NCBI GenBank assembly: GCA_014218235.1
Contig: CM024753.1
Span: forward strand, 3,720,001 to 3,784,000
Origin: Colocasia esculenta
Lineage: Eukaryota > Streptophyta > Magnoliopsida > Alismatales > Araceae
DNA length: 64,000 bases
Reading direction: 5' to 3'
Part shown: one piece after another, positions 36,801-47,265 of the stretch
Position numbering within the stretch: the stretch's first letter is position 1
Layout of the letters: every line of letters starts with the position of its first letter
The notes under the pieces: model-generated
What the model was told of the DNA's origin: nothing
Database searches by the model: none
What the model saw: the letters and a program-made list of their open reading frames with translations, nothing else
Program-made: the position numbers and the translations under genes

Positions 36801-38141
36801 TGAGTGTGACTTGTGGAAACCGACGGAGTTCAATTCGGACTCCCGATTTGAGCTCGATGCTCAAAGTCACAATAAACAAGTTAGTTTAGTTTAGAAATGA
36901 AAAACTTAGGTTTGTGGGTCCAAAATTAAAAATACTCATCCGATTGGCCTCCGGTTTGTTCCAGAACGGTCGGGGCGATGATTGTGACTTGTGGAAACCG
37001 TCGTCGATCAATTCGGACTCCCGGTTTGAGGTCGATGCCTCAAACTTACATTAAGCAAGTTAGTTTAGTTAAGAAATGAAAAAATTAGGTTTGTGGGTCC
37101 AAAATTAAAAATACTCATCCGATTGGCCTCTGGTTTGTTCCAGAACGGTCGGGGCGATGAGTGTGACTTGTGGAAACCGACGGAGTTCAATTCGGACTCC
37201 CGATTTGAGTTCGACGCTCAAAGTCACAATAAACAAGTTAGTTTAGTTTAGAAATGAAAAACTTAGGTTTGTGGGTCCAAAATTAAAAATACTCATCCGA
37301 TTGGCCTCCGGTTTGTTCCAGAACGGTCGGGGCGATGATTGTGACTTGTGGAAACCGCCGTCGATCAATTCGGACTCCCGGTTTGAGGTCGACGCCTCAA
37401 ACTTACATTAATCAAGTTAGTTTAGTTAAGAAATGAAAAAATTAGGTGTGTGGGTCCAAAATTAAAAATACTCATCCGATTGCCCTCCGGTTTGTTCCAG
37501 AACGGTCGGGGCGATGAGTGTGACTTGTGGAAACCGACGGAGTTCAATTCAGACTCCCGATTTGAGTTCGACGCTCAAAGTCACAATAAACAAGTTAGTT
37601 TAGTTTAGAAATGAAAAACTTAGTTTGTGGGTCCAAAATTAAAAATACTCATCCGATTGGCCTCCGATTTGTTCCAGAACGGTCGGGGCGATGATTGTGA
37701 CTTGTGGAAACCGTCGTCGATCAATTCGGACTCCCGGTTTGAGGTCGACGCCTCAAACTTACATTAAGCAAGTTAGTTTAGTTAAGAAATGAAAAAATTA
37801 GGTTTGTGGATCCAAAATTAAAAATACTCATCCGATTGACCTCCGATTTTTTCCAGTACGGTCAGGGCAATGAGTGTGATTTATGGTAACGGACGGAGTT
37901 CAATTCGGACTCCTGACTTGTGTGCCAAAAATATATAGTGCGATCAAAATATTAATCGAAAGTGATTGAATAAAAATCTATGAAATTAAAAATTTTATTG
38001 CTTATAATAGTATTTCATTTATAGTTTTAAATTAAGTTATTGCTTAGTATTTAATTTTAACTTATTATTGTTATATATGTATTGTAGGTTCCTCCATCGG
38101 GTGGAGTGGGAGGAGACGAGCACGAGGATGAGGATTCTTGA
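33834..38141 (+). CDS. TNPA/Transposase_24-like second CACTA gene with micro-exons
   Basis: ATG at 33834 (MVRGGRSGSSSRRG). A run of tiny exons follows (about 34005, 34127, 34246, 34350, 34462), each ~33-50 nt, then 34582 onward, about 34753 (QASQFITRTLQAHFPGPIHR), about 34955 (RFVWTMTARSNFKHLMY), 35439-35544 (QPTFSEVFDRTHKRKG), 35627-36067 (ESYIQQMTEKY; Ser/Gln-rich SQSLSQVISQAFSQ) and a last exon 38088-38141. NMHTGGSVSFATHQSRL and EVFDRTHKRK are signatures of plant Transposase_24/Ptta-En-Spm proteins, thought to bind subterminal repeats. The frames around 35190-35215 do not join simply, so either a splice is unrecognised there or a small frameshift exists. It starts about 107 bp after the TNP2 stop. 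Confidence 0.75.
36180..37925 (+). repeat. ~179-bp tandem repeat array, about ten copies, in the last intron of the TNPA-like gene
   Basis: Each unit contains TTAGGTTTGTGGGTCCAAAA, ACTCATCCGATTGGCCTCCG, GTTTGTTCCAGAACGGTCGG, GATGAGTGTGACTTGTGGAA, GTTCAATTCGGACTCCCG and CAAAGTCACAATAAACAAG. Starts recur near 36372, 36552, 36731, 36908, 37088, 37265, 37445, 37621 and 37800. Some units differ in a block (CCGTCGTCGATCAATTCGG and CTTACATTAAGCAAG), alternating every second unit, so a ~358-bp higher-order unit is present in the right half. No coding. Confidence 0.93.
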
Positions 38142-38144
38142 TTT

Positions 38145-38410
38145 TCATTTCATTATCATTATTGTTGTAGACATTTTTATTATTGTTGTTGGCATTTTAT
38201 TATTGTAATGTTGTGGATGTTTTTATTATTATTGTGGACATTTTATTATTCTGATGTTGTGGATATTTTTATTATTGTTGATGTGTGTTGTGGACATTTA
38301 TTATTGTTGTGGATAATTTTATTATTGTTGTGGATATGTTTATTATTGTTGTGTTGTAGATATTTTTCTTGTGGATAATTATTATTGTTGTGTATATTGT
38401 TATTTATTTT
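38145..38410 (+). repeat. AT-rich minisatellite (TTATTATTGTTGTGGA-type) after the TNPA-like stop
   Basis: Irregular short repeats of ATTTTATTATTGTTGTGGAT fill the 3' region directly after the TGA at 38139-38141. Low complexity; probably 3' untranslated region of the TNPA-like gene. Confidence 0.7.
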
Positions 38411-38463
38411 AAAGCAGGTTATTTTCATAAAATGAATATATTTTAAAAAAAATATTTTAAAAA

Positions 38464-39125
38464 TAGAGACCGATTAGTGACTGATTAATTCGGTCCCTAT
38501 TCGGTCCCTAAAATAGGGACCGAATTGAGACCGAATTTATTCGGTCCCTATCTGGGACCGACTTAATTCGGTCCCTATTCGGTCCCCATTTTAGGGACCG
38601 AATAGGGACTAAAAATTCGGTCCCTAAAATAGGGACCGAATTGAGACCGAATTAATTCGGTCCCTATATGGGACCGACTTAATTCAGTCCCTATTCGGTC
38701 CCCATTTTAGGGACCGAATAGGGACTAAAAATTCGGTCCCTATTTTAGGGACCGAATTGAGACCGAATTAATTCGGTCCCTATCTGGGACCGACTTAATT
38801 CGGTCCCTATTCGGTCCCCATTTTAGGGACCGAATAGGGACTAATTTAATTCGGTCCCTATCTGGGACCGACTTAATTCGGTCCCTATTCGGTCCCCATT
38901 TAGGGACCGAATAGGGACCGAACCGAAGGGACCGTCACATTGGGACCGAATTAATTCGGTCCCTATTCGGTCCCCATTTAGGGACCGAATTGAGACCGAA
39001 TGAAATCCGTCACAAATTTGTGTTTTTCACCGAAATCGGTCTCTATTCGGTCACTATTCGGTCCCTGATCTGTTTAGGGACCGAATAGAGACCGAATAGA
39101 GACCGAATATTTCGGTCTCTATTTC
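38464..39125 (+). repeat. Right subterminal repeat array of the 27-kb CACTA
   Basis: Units of AATTCGGTCCCTATTCGGTC and its reverse complement, separated by TATCTGGGACCGACTT and ATTTTAGGGACC. The unit order is regular (~60-120 bp periods), unlike the more mixed left array, but the core motif GACCGAAT is the same. Confidence 0.9.
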
Positions 39126-39153
39126 CGTTTTTCCTTATAGTGGAAGCACTCAC

Positions 39154-42100
39154 GAGTACATGCTCTGGAGAAATGGTGGCCTCCGGCCTTGAAGTGACCA
39201 CAAGAGACTTCTCCCCACTACTGGAGGAATCCCCTGCGATTCCATCAAGAGCGGAGATTCTCTCTCTCTTCCGCACCCTAAAGAGGCTCCCATCATCAGA
39301 TAAGCTTCCGCTTGGCGAGGGGGAGCCGTAGACTATTTCGACGCCTGAAGATTCATCTGAAGAAATGGTGACGGGCTTCTGTAGCTCCTCCAATACAATA
39401 GCTCGACCGCCTTGGCGGATCTTTAACAAGGCTGCCCTACCCGCGGCTCGCTGACTCGTCCTGAAAGGGACGGGAGGTTTCTTCACTCTCCGAGCTACGG
39501 CTTTCTTGGTCGGACGTTCATCTACGGTCCGAACAACGGGAGAGTCCACAGCCATGTCTGGCAAAAGATTGACAAGTAAACATCAAAAGGAAGAGAACCC
39601 AAAAGACGCATCTTAGAAGCTAGTGTACAAATGAAGCCATGCTGCAATCCTCACCTGCTGGTAGGGGAGAAGGTGCGACGGTTGGCGTCGACTGGCTTTG
39701 CTCCGCAGCTGGGGTATCAACTATTGATGGTATGTCATCTGTGCTCCATCGGCAAAATAAACAAAGTCAGCAGGCAACCTCAGAAATAGAATAGACATAC
39801 AAGCAAAGAGACGCCACTAAGCACCTGTATGGGCAGCGTCTTCGCGCTGGTTGCAGAATTCTTCGAACGAGGGGATCGAGGGACCCTCAGTGGAGATTGA
39901 TGGCGAGGGGGATGCCTCCCTCTTCCTCTTAGAAGCCCTCTGGGCTCTTGCTATACTGCTGGCTATGCTCGACTCTTTAGATGAAAACTTCTCGGTCAAA
40001 GGCTTATAAAGGATTTTCTCTTCGGCAAAATACGACGGCCTCTTCACTTTCATGATAAGTCCATGATATCTCCGCCGCTGGTCCTTTGCGGAAGGGTCTA
40101 AAAAGGAGAAGAGTAGAAGAGAGTTAAAGAAGTACAAAGTAATAGAAAAGTAGAAGAAGTGCCACAAGCAACATTCTTCCAAGGGAAGTAGACCTGCTAT
40201 GCCCGTATAAAAGCGACTGAGAGGCCAAAAGGTATGTGCGCTTGCTTGGCTCTGGACGCCGCCTCTTGGATCAGCCAGCATACGTCATTTATGTGGCAGC
40301 AATCCTCTGCGAAGATGGCCAAGTCCGCCTGACCAACGGAGGACAGAAAATAGTAGAGGCTGAGGGAGTCCATGCCCCAGCCATCTGCATACTGAAAAGA
40401 CACATGAAGCTCATGTGCCAGAATTGACTCATAATCTGCCTCCACGGTCAGGTTGTGGATGTGTAGCAGCACAAACAACCAAGAAGTGTAGGCATAGCGG
40501 TCTCGACCTGGATCTCCCCGCACTGATAAGGCCCGGTATGGGTGTTCCCTGTCTACTTCCCCGCGTTGCGATACAATAGTGGGAGCTTCCTCCTCAATAG
40601 GCCACGGCTGTGCGACGGCCAGCCGATCTAAGCTGATGTTGCAAAGGTGCTCAAGAGTTGCGGGGAAGGTGTCTTCTTCTACCTTGGACAAAACCAAAGT
40701 GGGAGGAGGATTCTGCTTCTTGGCGGCTTCTCTCGCCTTCAAATATCGGTCGACAGCTCTCCGGTCACCAGACTTCAGGCGCAGCAGATGCTCTGAATCA
40801 ATGTCAAGAACAGGCTGTGGTTGCAGTTGTAGAAGTTTACGCTTAGCAGCATCCCAGCAATCTGTCTTGCACTCTCTGTAAAAGCTGGTTCGAGCATTCC
40901 ACCACTTGATGTATTCAGGTGTAACCCGTGGTGTGCGGCCAGGCATAGGCACCCGGAAGGTGCATGAGTCAAATCGGTGGAAAAAATCCCACCACTTGCG
41001 AGCCTGGTCCAGAAGCTGCCCTCCTCCCACCCCCCGGCTAGTCAAATTAAAATTGGCCGATGACGGCGGGATATGTTGATCATACCCGAAATTTCGGGCG
41101 AATCTGAAAGGGTAGTAAGGCTCAAAATAAACAACGCTCCCCCGTCGGAATGCCAACACACTGGGCCGAATGGATAAAGCCCAATCTCTCAACTCCGGCT
41201 CCAGCACGGACCTGGTCAACCTTTGGCGGCTTATCGGGTGCACAAAATCTTCAATCACATCGTCGCGGCACTCCCGATAGCGATTGGCTAGTGGACTGCT
41301 GTGGCTGGCCAGGTGCCAGAAATAGATGGTGCCCGGAGAATCAGTCGGGATGCTTGTCAGTTTACCCCGAATCTCAAACAGTTGCTTTGAAGGAGGATGC
41401 GGTTCTGCACTGGCAAACTCCAGCATTCTTGGAAATAGCCGAGTCGACTGAAGAGATCTAGGGGCAAACTCTGGAAATGGACCGCAGGCCCAGACACTGA
41501 GGAAGTGCCAGGGCCCGATCACCCGATGCTGCCTCGGAGCTGAACGGCGACACAGGTCGCCAAGAGACCGATATATCAGACAAAGTGCCGCAGGGCACAA
41601 AGACAGCTTGATACCCCAAGCCATTTGACAGGCTGGGTATATAACATCTGGGCGGAGGAGGGAGTCATCGCCCACTGGCAAAGCAAACGAACAGATCCAA
41701 TAAGCCAAATACGCCGCACAATGGGTGTGCGGGTCAGCTCTAACAGGGTTCGGACCAGAAAGACGGTCCTTCAAGAGAGAGTCAGGAATGGTCACCTTCT
41801 GGCGACCAGGGTTCTTCTTCACAGCAATCCCACCGGCGCTAGCAAAGTCCTCATAGCGCTGCTTGTAAGAGAAGAAGTAGGCCAGCCACATATGCATGCT
41901 AACCTTGCTCCTTTCTCTCTTATCTCTGGAGCGGCCGGTATTGCGGGCGAGGCTGAGCTGGCGATAAACCTTCATGAGGTACCTGTACGAGTACCCCATA
42001 CAGTATTGCTGCTCCCCGCCTGTCCTGTCTTTGATAATATCCGGGAGACACACCTCTTCGTAGGGTTCTCCATCGATCGGCAGGCCAGATAATTGATGAA

Positions 42101-42277
42101 GACTCCAAAGGTCAAGAGACGTCTCCCCTTCAGCAGTATAAAACGTGTTGTACTCGGGGACGAAGACTTCTGCAAGACCGTATACAGAACTTTATTCCAC
42201 AATATTAAAGTTCCCCTAGCTAGCAGTATGGTGATTATGCTTTCAATTGAGATTTCCATCGCTGAAGCAAGAGTCAT
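39154..42277 (-). pseudogene. Tat antisense gene, exons 1-4 (plant mobile domain-like protein)
   Basis: Suggested exons: 42277-40194, 40097-39825, 39738-39655, 39557-39154, then the exon at 11818-10829 beyond the CACTA. Exon 1 starts MTLASAMEISIES, then contains EYNTFYTAEGETSLDLWSLH and PYRALSVRGDPGRDRYAY, ending IPFGLSVAFIRA. This is the PMD (aminotransferase-like, plant mobile domain) type found antisense in Tat elements. Exons 2-4 are basic then Ser/Asp-rich (KRPSYFAEEKILYKPLTEKF, SSDESSGVEIVYGSPSPS). Damage: a 2-nt frame difference near 42190, and an in-frame TAG (40197-40199) just before the exon 1 donor. The 39154 donor (CTC/GTGAGTGC) is intact and lies 8 bp from the CACTA target duplication. 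Function in the element is unknown. Confidence 0.75.
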
Positions 42278-42532
42278 GGCAGACTTTCTTTAGAATGGAA
42301 GTATAAATAATTTTCATCCCACCATATTAGCATAAGCCCTGAGAATGTTCAATGGAGACACCGTGATTGTGGAAAGCCAATCCTTCCATCTCATTTTTAT
42401 GTGAACAACAGATATAACATAAATAGTATGCAATTTTATGCCAACAAACCAACCAGACAAAAGACGTGTGTGGATATTACCAAAAGAGCCTATTTTCAAC
42501 ATATAACTATCATTTATATTTATCCCACTTAC

Positions 42533-42608
42533 CGTGATGTCTCCACCTGTTGAAGACCAATGCTCTGATGTCCATGTACTTGTCTCCCACAGGCAAAATG
42601 TGCCATCA
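42533..42608 (-). pseudogene. Captured ALADIN (nucleoporin) exon fragment
   Basis: The - strand 42608-42533 reads DGTFCLWETSTWTSEHWSST, bounded by CTACAG and GTAAGT. This matches one WD40 blade of plant ALADIN (AAAS-type nuclear pore protein). Only one exon is recognisable. It lies in a second cargo region which starts right of the Tat antisense gene at about 42300. Confidence 0.6.
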
Positions 42609-44980
42609 CTGTAGTTAAGGACAGATGAAAAAGACACATGAATACAAGATGGATGAACTGAAATATCCTCATCCTTGTACATATAACATTAAACCTGCAC
42701 ATACAACTTTGCAGTGAAGAAATAATCTAGTACCCCTATAGGCCATGGCTGTCGGCGTGAGGATAATCAATTATCAACTGGGATTAATCGATTAAAGGGA
42801 CACCCCCTCTTCCCAGCAATTAGGTACGAAGCTCTCCTATGGGGCTATTCGATTAACGAAGCACTTCAGAGGCAGCTCGAGACTAAAGCAACTAAATGTC
42901 AAAGAAGGCTATTGGGGGACCTCAATTATTGAGTAAGAGAGACATGTCTGGCCTAGCTCAGCATCCCGTCCCAAATCAGCTGACCTATCAAATCACTTGA
43001 TAAGCTCCCATTTAACATTTTTTTATAAATTTCTATTATATTAATTCCGTGCTTGTTTGGATCAAATCTTCCTAGCGTAAAGATTGTAGGAATAGAAAGA
43101 GCACACTGAAGAAATGCTCATTGTGTCAAAATGACATGAACTTTTAAGGCAAAGGGATTATAACATGTACAATAATAATCCTCAGATCCGAACTTATTGA
43201 ATCACCACATCTTCAGGAGGGAATTACACACCGAAGAAACTCTTCTACCTTTTATATGGGCTAAGGTGAAGGAATGGCATTCTCTCTTTCGAGTGTGAAT
43301 TCATCTATATCTCCTTTTTTTTGACTTTTGGAGGGGTAGTCTTTCACACTACCTTGGTGTCAATTTGGTTGTATAGGTGTTTTGGGGGGAGGCTCCTTTT
43401 TGGGTTTTTGGCCCACCTCTTCTTGTACATTTTATTTTCTTTTAATATACTCATGGTACTGCCCACCTTCAAAAAAATTTCCTTAGATCCTAACTACAAT
43501 AAATGAGTAAGATACACATGAAAATCAAAATCAAAATCATATCCCAAAATAAAATAAGACCGGTGATCCCCAATATATCACTACTAAAAAATGTCCGGAA
43601 AAAGAAATGCTGAGAACCCCATCCAGCTGCATCGCATTACAGCAGGCATTGGGCTAGTTTTCCAGCAATGCTATGGGCAATTTGGAAAGAGAAATAACAG
43701 GATAACTGACCAAGATTGTCAACACCTGCTGTCATTTTCTTCAGGAATGGTATTTCTGAGGAGAGGTGTAGTAGATTCTTTAATCTTGGACAGATTGTAC
43801 AAGAGGAGAAACTTCTAATTGTAATCATGGGTTGAGATGTGATTGGAGGGGAATGGGTGGAGTAGTGATCTACCATCTTGGTAGTGATTATCTATTCTTC
43901 TTGTTTTGAAGTGCCATTTTTCCTTCTATTTTTTTCTTCTATGAATTGCGATCATTGACAAATGACCACCTTCCAGAAAAGATCACAGTAGGCATCATGA
44001 ATGCCTTCAATCCACATATACCCCTTGATCAGACCTCGTGACAGACCCAACTCATCCCCATCCTCAAAGACATGGGGGGGAAAAAATCCCCCAAGTGTAA
44101 CTCCCATCCTATCTTCCTTGCAAGCAGTATAGGCACACTCCCTCTTGATGTGGATACCTTTCTCTTCTCCTCTCCATTCCATCATTAAATTCCTAGGGCA
44201 GCAGAAAACGAACAGTAATTAATGACAGAAATTTCCATCTTTATGGTTTTCTACAGCAAATATGGAAGATGGACACAGATCATATCCCCTTGTTGTTGAT
44301 CACAAAATAGAAATTGCATCCGATTTAGCAGATGACCAGAATCAGATTTTATTTGAAATTTTCCTATATTCTTCTGAAGGAGGAACATATCTAGCATTGA
44401 CTACAGTCAAAAATGAGAAAGAGGTTGCCTTATCTGAGAAAAATAGCTTCCACTCAAAGATAATCCACTCGTGCAGAATACATAGTGAAGGCTGTGAAGT
44501 TTCCAAAAGTCGCATAGGTCCTCCCAGATTAATGAGAAAGTATCCATGATTTTTATTTCCAATGTGTTTTATATTGCAAGTTTTGGTGAACCAAGAAGAT
44601 GGTTAAATATATACCAAAAGATGCATCTACCATAAGTAGAATAAAAATGCTAAGCAACAATTGCTTCCATCCATGGTAAACCCACACACGTTGAATGACA
44701 AACATCATCAAATATGAAATCTTCCTATCTCTAAACACAAAAGTTTGCATGTTAAAGAAGCAATAAAAAATAAGAACTTTCTTGTAAGACCTGATTAATG
44801 AACAACTTGACGAAGAATTGTTTTTTGGATCACTAGAAATACTATAAACAAAAAATGGCCCAACTAATAAACTAAGCACCAAAAAATAAATTAACTAAGA
44901 GGCAAGCAGGTTCAAGATTCCCCAAGCTATAGAGTACGTCGGATATGTTGGGCGGCTACGACAGGTCCACAAAAAATCAC
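42609..44980. other. Cargo DNA: LINE-like tail debris, otherwise no gene recognised
   Basis: At about 43320-43480 there is a hydrophobic, T-rich stretch like the 3' end of plant LINE ORF2 (VSIWLYRCFGGRLLFGFLAH). At about 43655-43850 fragments such as AIWKE and NGISEE in shifting + frames suggest another LINE C-terminus. A + ORF at 44262-44549 has no recognisable family. The rest is AT-rich, intron-like. TATCACTACTAAAAAATG at 43575 resembles a CACTA left end, but its flank does not match the right flank at 49365. Confidence 0.35.
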
Positions 44981-46057
44981 CTTATTAAAATACTGTTAGG
45001 GTTCAGGTGGAGAGCCTTCCTCAAGTGATGTTGTGCGGACTTGATGCCCATATTCATACAAGATTCATTAGCAAGCTGCAACCACAAAGCAAATATGATA
45101 TCCAACTTAAGAAATCATCAAGTTCACAGTGTAATCGAATCAACATGGTGACGGCAGGAAAATTGGAGATTAAACTCTACCATTTTGCTGAGAGCAGTTA
45201 AACAATGCATCTCATTGACCTCTTCAGATGAAAATTCTGGAAGGCCGCCAGGGAGAAGTGAATGTAGTGGGCTGCTTAGATCAAAAGGACAAAGTGCAGC
45301 GACCAGAAAGCTCATTTTTGAAATTTGGAACAATTCCCTAGGGCTCTTCAAAATGGTTCTAACAGCATGATCCTCTCCTAAACTGTAGTAAACCAATCTG
45401 CATATCAACCCTAAAGCAGCAGCAACAGATGGTCGGTCCATCTCTTTGATATTCTTTGCTAACTGAGCTACCTCTGTAAGAAAAGATTCCTTCTTTCCTT
45501 GTTGCCATAATGCAATAATATATAATTGATGGCTGGTGTTGTCTAGTAGACCTGGAAAATTATGTTAAAATCTGTAAGCATAAATAGAAAGTAGAATAGT
45601 CGCATGTCCAAGGTAAACAATGAATGAGCTCAATTTGACCAGCTTGCATTTTTTTAGCACTTCATTCTATATAATTTTACTTCAATGGATAGGAATAAGG
45701 AAGGAAACTTGGCAGTGGTAATGTTACCCAACTTTGATCTGGAGATCATGGGTTCAAACTGGCCACAGGCAGAAAGCAGAAATAAGTCTGAGTACAATTG
45801 ACACCCCAAACCCCATGGTGGACAGAGCTACATGGCATTGCACTGCACTCTTATTTCAATAAGTTGTAACTTTGCTTTTGAGTCACCCTATTGAGAGAGG
45901 AACTGCCCAGAATACAATCCGAAATGCCCAAGTAGCATGTATGGGTTTAATTATAATTCTTTCATATGGAACTGACAAGGTATACATGTAGCTCAAGAGT
46001 GATACCTTTTCTCTTCAACTCTTCACACACAAGTTCAGCATCAAATGCATACCCTGC
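44981..46057 (-). pseudogene. Captured SKI3 (superkiller complex TPR protein) gene fragment, three exons
   Basis: Three - strand exons with intact splice edges: 46057-46006 (AGYAFDAELVCEELKRK), 45551-45181 (LLDNTSHQLYIIALWQQGKK, DRPSVAAALGLICRLVYYSL, KSPRELFQISKMSFLVAALC, NEMHCLTALSKM) and 45075-44981 (LANESCMNMGIKSAQHHLR, KALHLNPNSILIR). The order and motifs fit the C-terminal half of plant SKI3, the TPR scaffold of the SKI complex that helps the cytoplasmic RNA exosome. Frames are open across all three exons. Neighbouring exons are missing on both sides, so this is a captured slice, not a gene. Identification is from memory of the family. Confidence 0.6.
45705..45900 (+). mobile_element. 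Possible SINE in an intron of the SKI3 fragment
   Basis: TTGGCAGTGGTAATG and, about 40 nt later, GGGTTCAAACTGGCC resemble the A and B boxes of a tRNA-derived SINE promoter. A clear A-tail or target duplication was not found. Weak call. Confidence 0.25.
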
Positions 46058-46225
46058 CTGCACTGGAATAGATGCATAAAATTATATGTGAATGGGCTAA
46101 AAGTCAACAATAAAGTCAAAAGAACAGTAGTTCACCAAAGATCAGTGAAAGAATGTAATGTCATTTAGCTATTGAACCAAACCAAAGACCTAGGGACGAT
46201 TGGATTTTCTTCCAGAAGTGTTTAC

Positions 46226-46261
46226 CTGACACAGGACGGCCTCCAAGTAGGGAAACGCCAT
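46226..46261 (-). pseudogene. Possible captured STE24 (CAAX protease) first-exon fragment
   Basis: An ATG at 46261 opens MAFPYLEAVLCQ and runs straight into a good splice donor (CAG/GTAAAC). Plant STE24/FACE1 CAAX proteases, ER membrane zinc proteases, start with nearly these residues. Only about 11 residues match, so the call is tentative. Through its donor this exon could splice to the SKI3 fragment at 46057, making a chimeric reading frame. The GC-rich DNA upstream (46270-46360) would be its 5' untranslated region. Confidence 0.35.
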
Positions 46262-47265
46262 GGCTGCCGGCGAAATGAGGGAACGAAGCTCGAGGCCCAA
46301 GTTGAGGGCAGGAGGGTGCGACGGAGAGCACAGCAACGAGCTCCTCCATGGGTAGATGGTAGGAGTTGCTCAAGGGGTGCTTGAATAAACAAAATGAATA
46401 ATTACACTTGTCCATGAATGTCAGAGATGTCCATGGACTAAATGCAAAAATGAGATAAATTCCTAATTTTAGAACAACACATCAGATACTTATCTGTAAA
46501 GACTACAGTATGAATGGGTCAGTCATCGAAAGAATACTGTAACTGATCCACCTTTGAATTTTTCAGTTTTCTCCACTTTTTTTCATTTTTTTATCTTTGT
46601 GATTGTCTTTTCATTAGAGATCTTTCTTCCACCGGTAGCAAGTTCATTTGCCAAAAACAAATACACAAGCAAGTCCATCAGTCCATGATGTGGATTCTAA
46701 GATGTTCCTTCTAAAAATCCTACTTTCATGGAGCATCTGACTGTCTCATCAAATATATGACAAGGATTTCGAAATAAAGGTTCTCATGATACATAATCTA
46801 AGCACATGATATTGTGGTTTGTTATAGTGTTGGCAACTACTACGAGCAAAAATATCTTTAGGATTTTAAAGAAAAAAGGTTCTTCTGATAATGAATCCAA
46901 GCACATGATATGTTATTATATTTATTAGTGTCAACAGAAACAGTAAGAAATAAAAATCACCTTTCCTGTGAAATTGAAACATGAAGAAGATACTATACGT
47001 AATTAGAGTAAAAATCTACAAGAGACATAAAAATACCCAAGCAGACAGATAACATCGTTAGAGACGGGTTAAGAACTGACAGGTGTAAGAACATAAAGAG
47101 TTCAATATAATGTGTGAAAAATCTCAAGGATAATGCATATAAAAGAGCAAACAGAGAAAATCCTCACAATCGTCAAAAAGAATAAAATGAAGGATAATTT
47201 GAATTCATAAATATGCACATATATTTCAAGTGACATGCAAAAATAACCTTAGTGTTGATATGCAC

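Larger units (their letters stand above)
11913..39142 (+). mobile_element. Giant CACTA (En/Spm) DNA transposon, 27.2 kb, with transposase genes and captured host exons
   Basis: Left end CACTACAAGAAAAAACGG and right end CCGTTTTTCCTTATAGTG are near-perfect terminal inverted repeats. The flanks carry the 3-bp target duplication GAA (11910-11912 and 39143-39145), as expected for CACTA elements. Both ends have subterminal arrays of the GACCGAAT motif in both orientations. Two + strand genes, TNP2-like (30021-33727) and TNPA/Transposase_24-like (33834-38141), form the mobility module. The region 12700-29600 is cargo: pieces of ABCB, LTPG, DeSI-like and Rab GDI genes, LINE pieces and a Helitron end. 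The insertion lies 8 bp inside an intron of the Tat antisense gene, near its 5' splice site. The intact ends, target duplication and long transposase suggest a fairly recent insertion. Confidence 0.93.
1..42300 (+). mobile_element. Ty3/gypsy Tat-lineage LTR retrotransposon, nested and broken (both LTRs outside or lost)
   Basis: One retrotransposon frame explains the pol pieces (1-2641, 6338-7099), the minisatellite-bearing 3' region (7100-10828) and the antisense PMD-type gene (exons between 10829 and 42277). The archaeal-type RNase H domain after the normal Ty3 RNase H, and an extra antisense ORF downstream of pol, are known traits of plant Tat elements. Two later insertions interrupt it: a solo LTR at 2642-6332 and a CACTA transposon at 11913-39142. 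Subtracting these leaves about 11.4 kb of the element. Gag, protease and the 5' LTR lie left of the window. No 3' LTR is recognisable after the antisense gene; sequence from about 42300 is unrelated cargo, so the right end seems lost. The right boundary is approximate. Confidence 0.8.

Noticed and set aside
36180..37925. Centromeric satellite
   Set aside because: The ~179-bp size is in the usual range, but the array is short and lies wholly inside one intron of a transposon gene.
41625..42092. 155-residue + strand ORF
   Set aside because: Shadow of the antisense PMD-type exon on the opposite strand.
43575..43595. CACTACTAAAAAATG as left end of the CACTA ending at 49364
   Set aside because: The flanking three bases (TAT) do not match TGA after 49364, and no subterminal array follows it.
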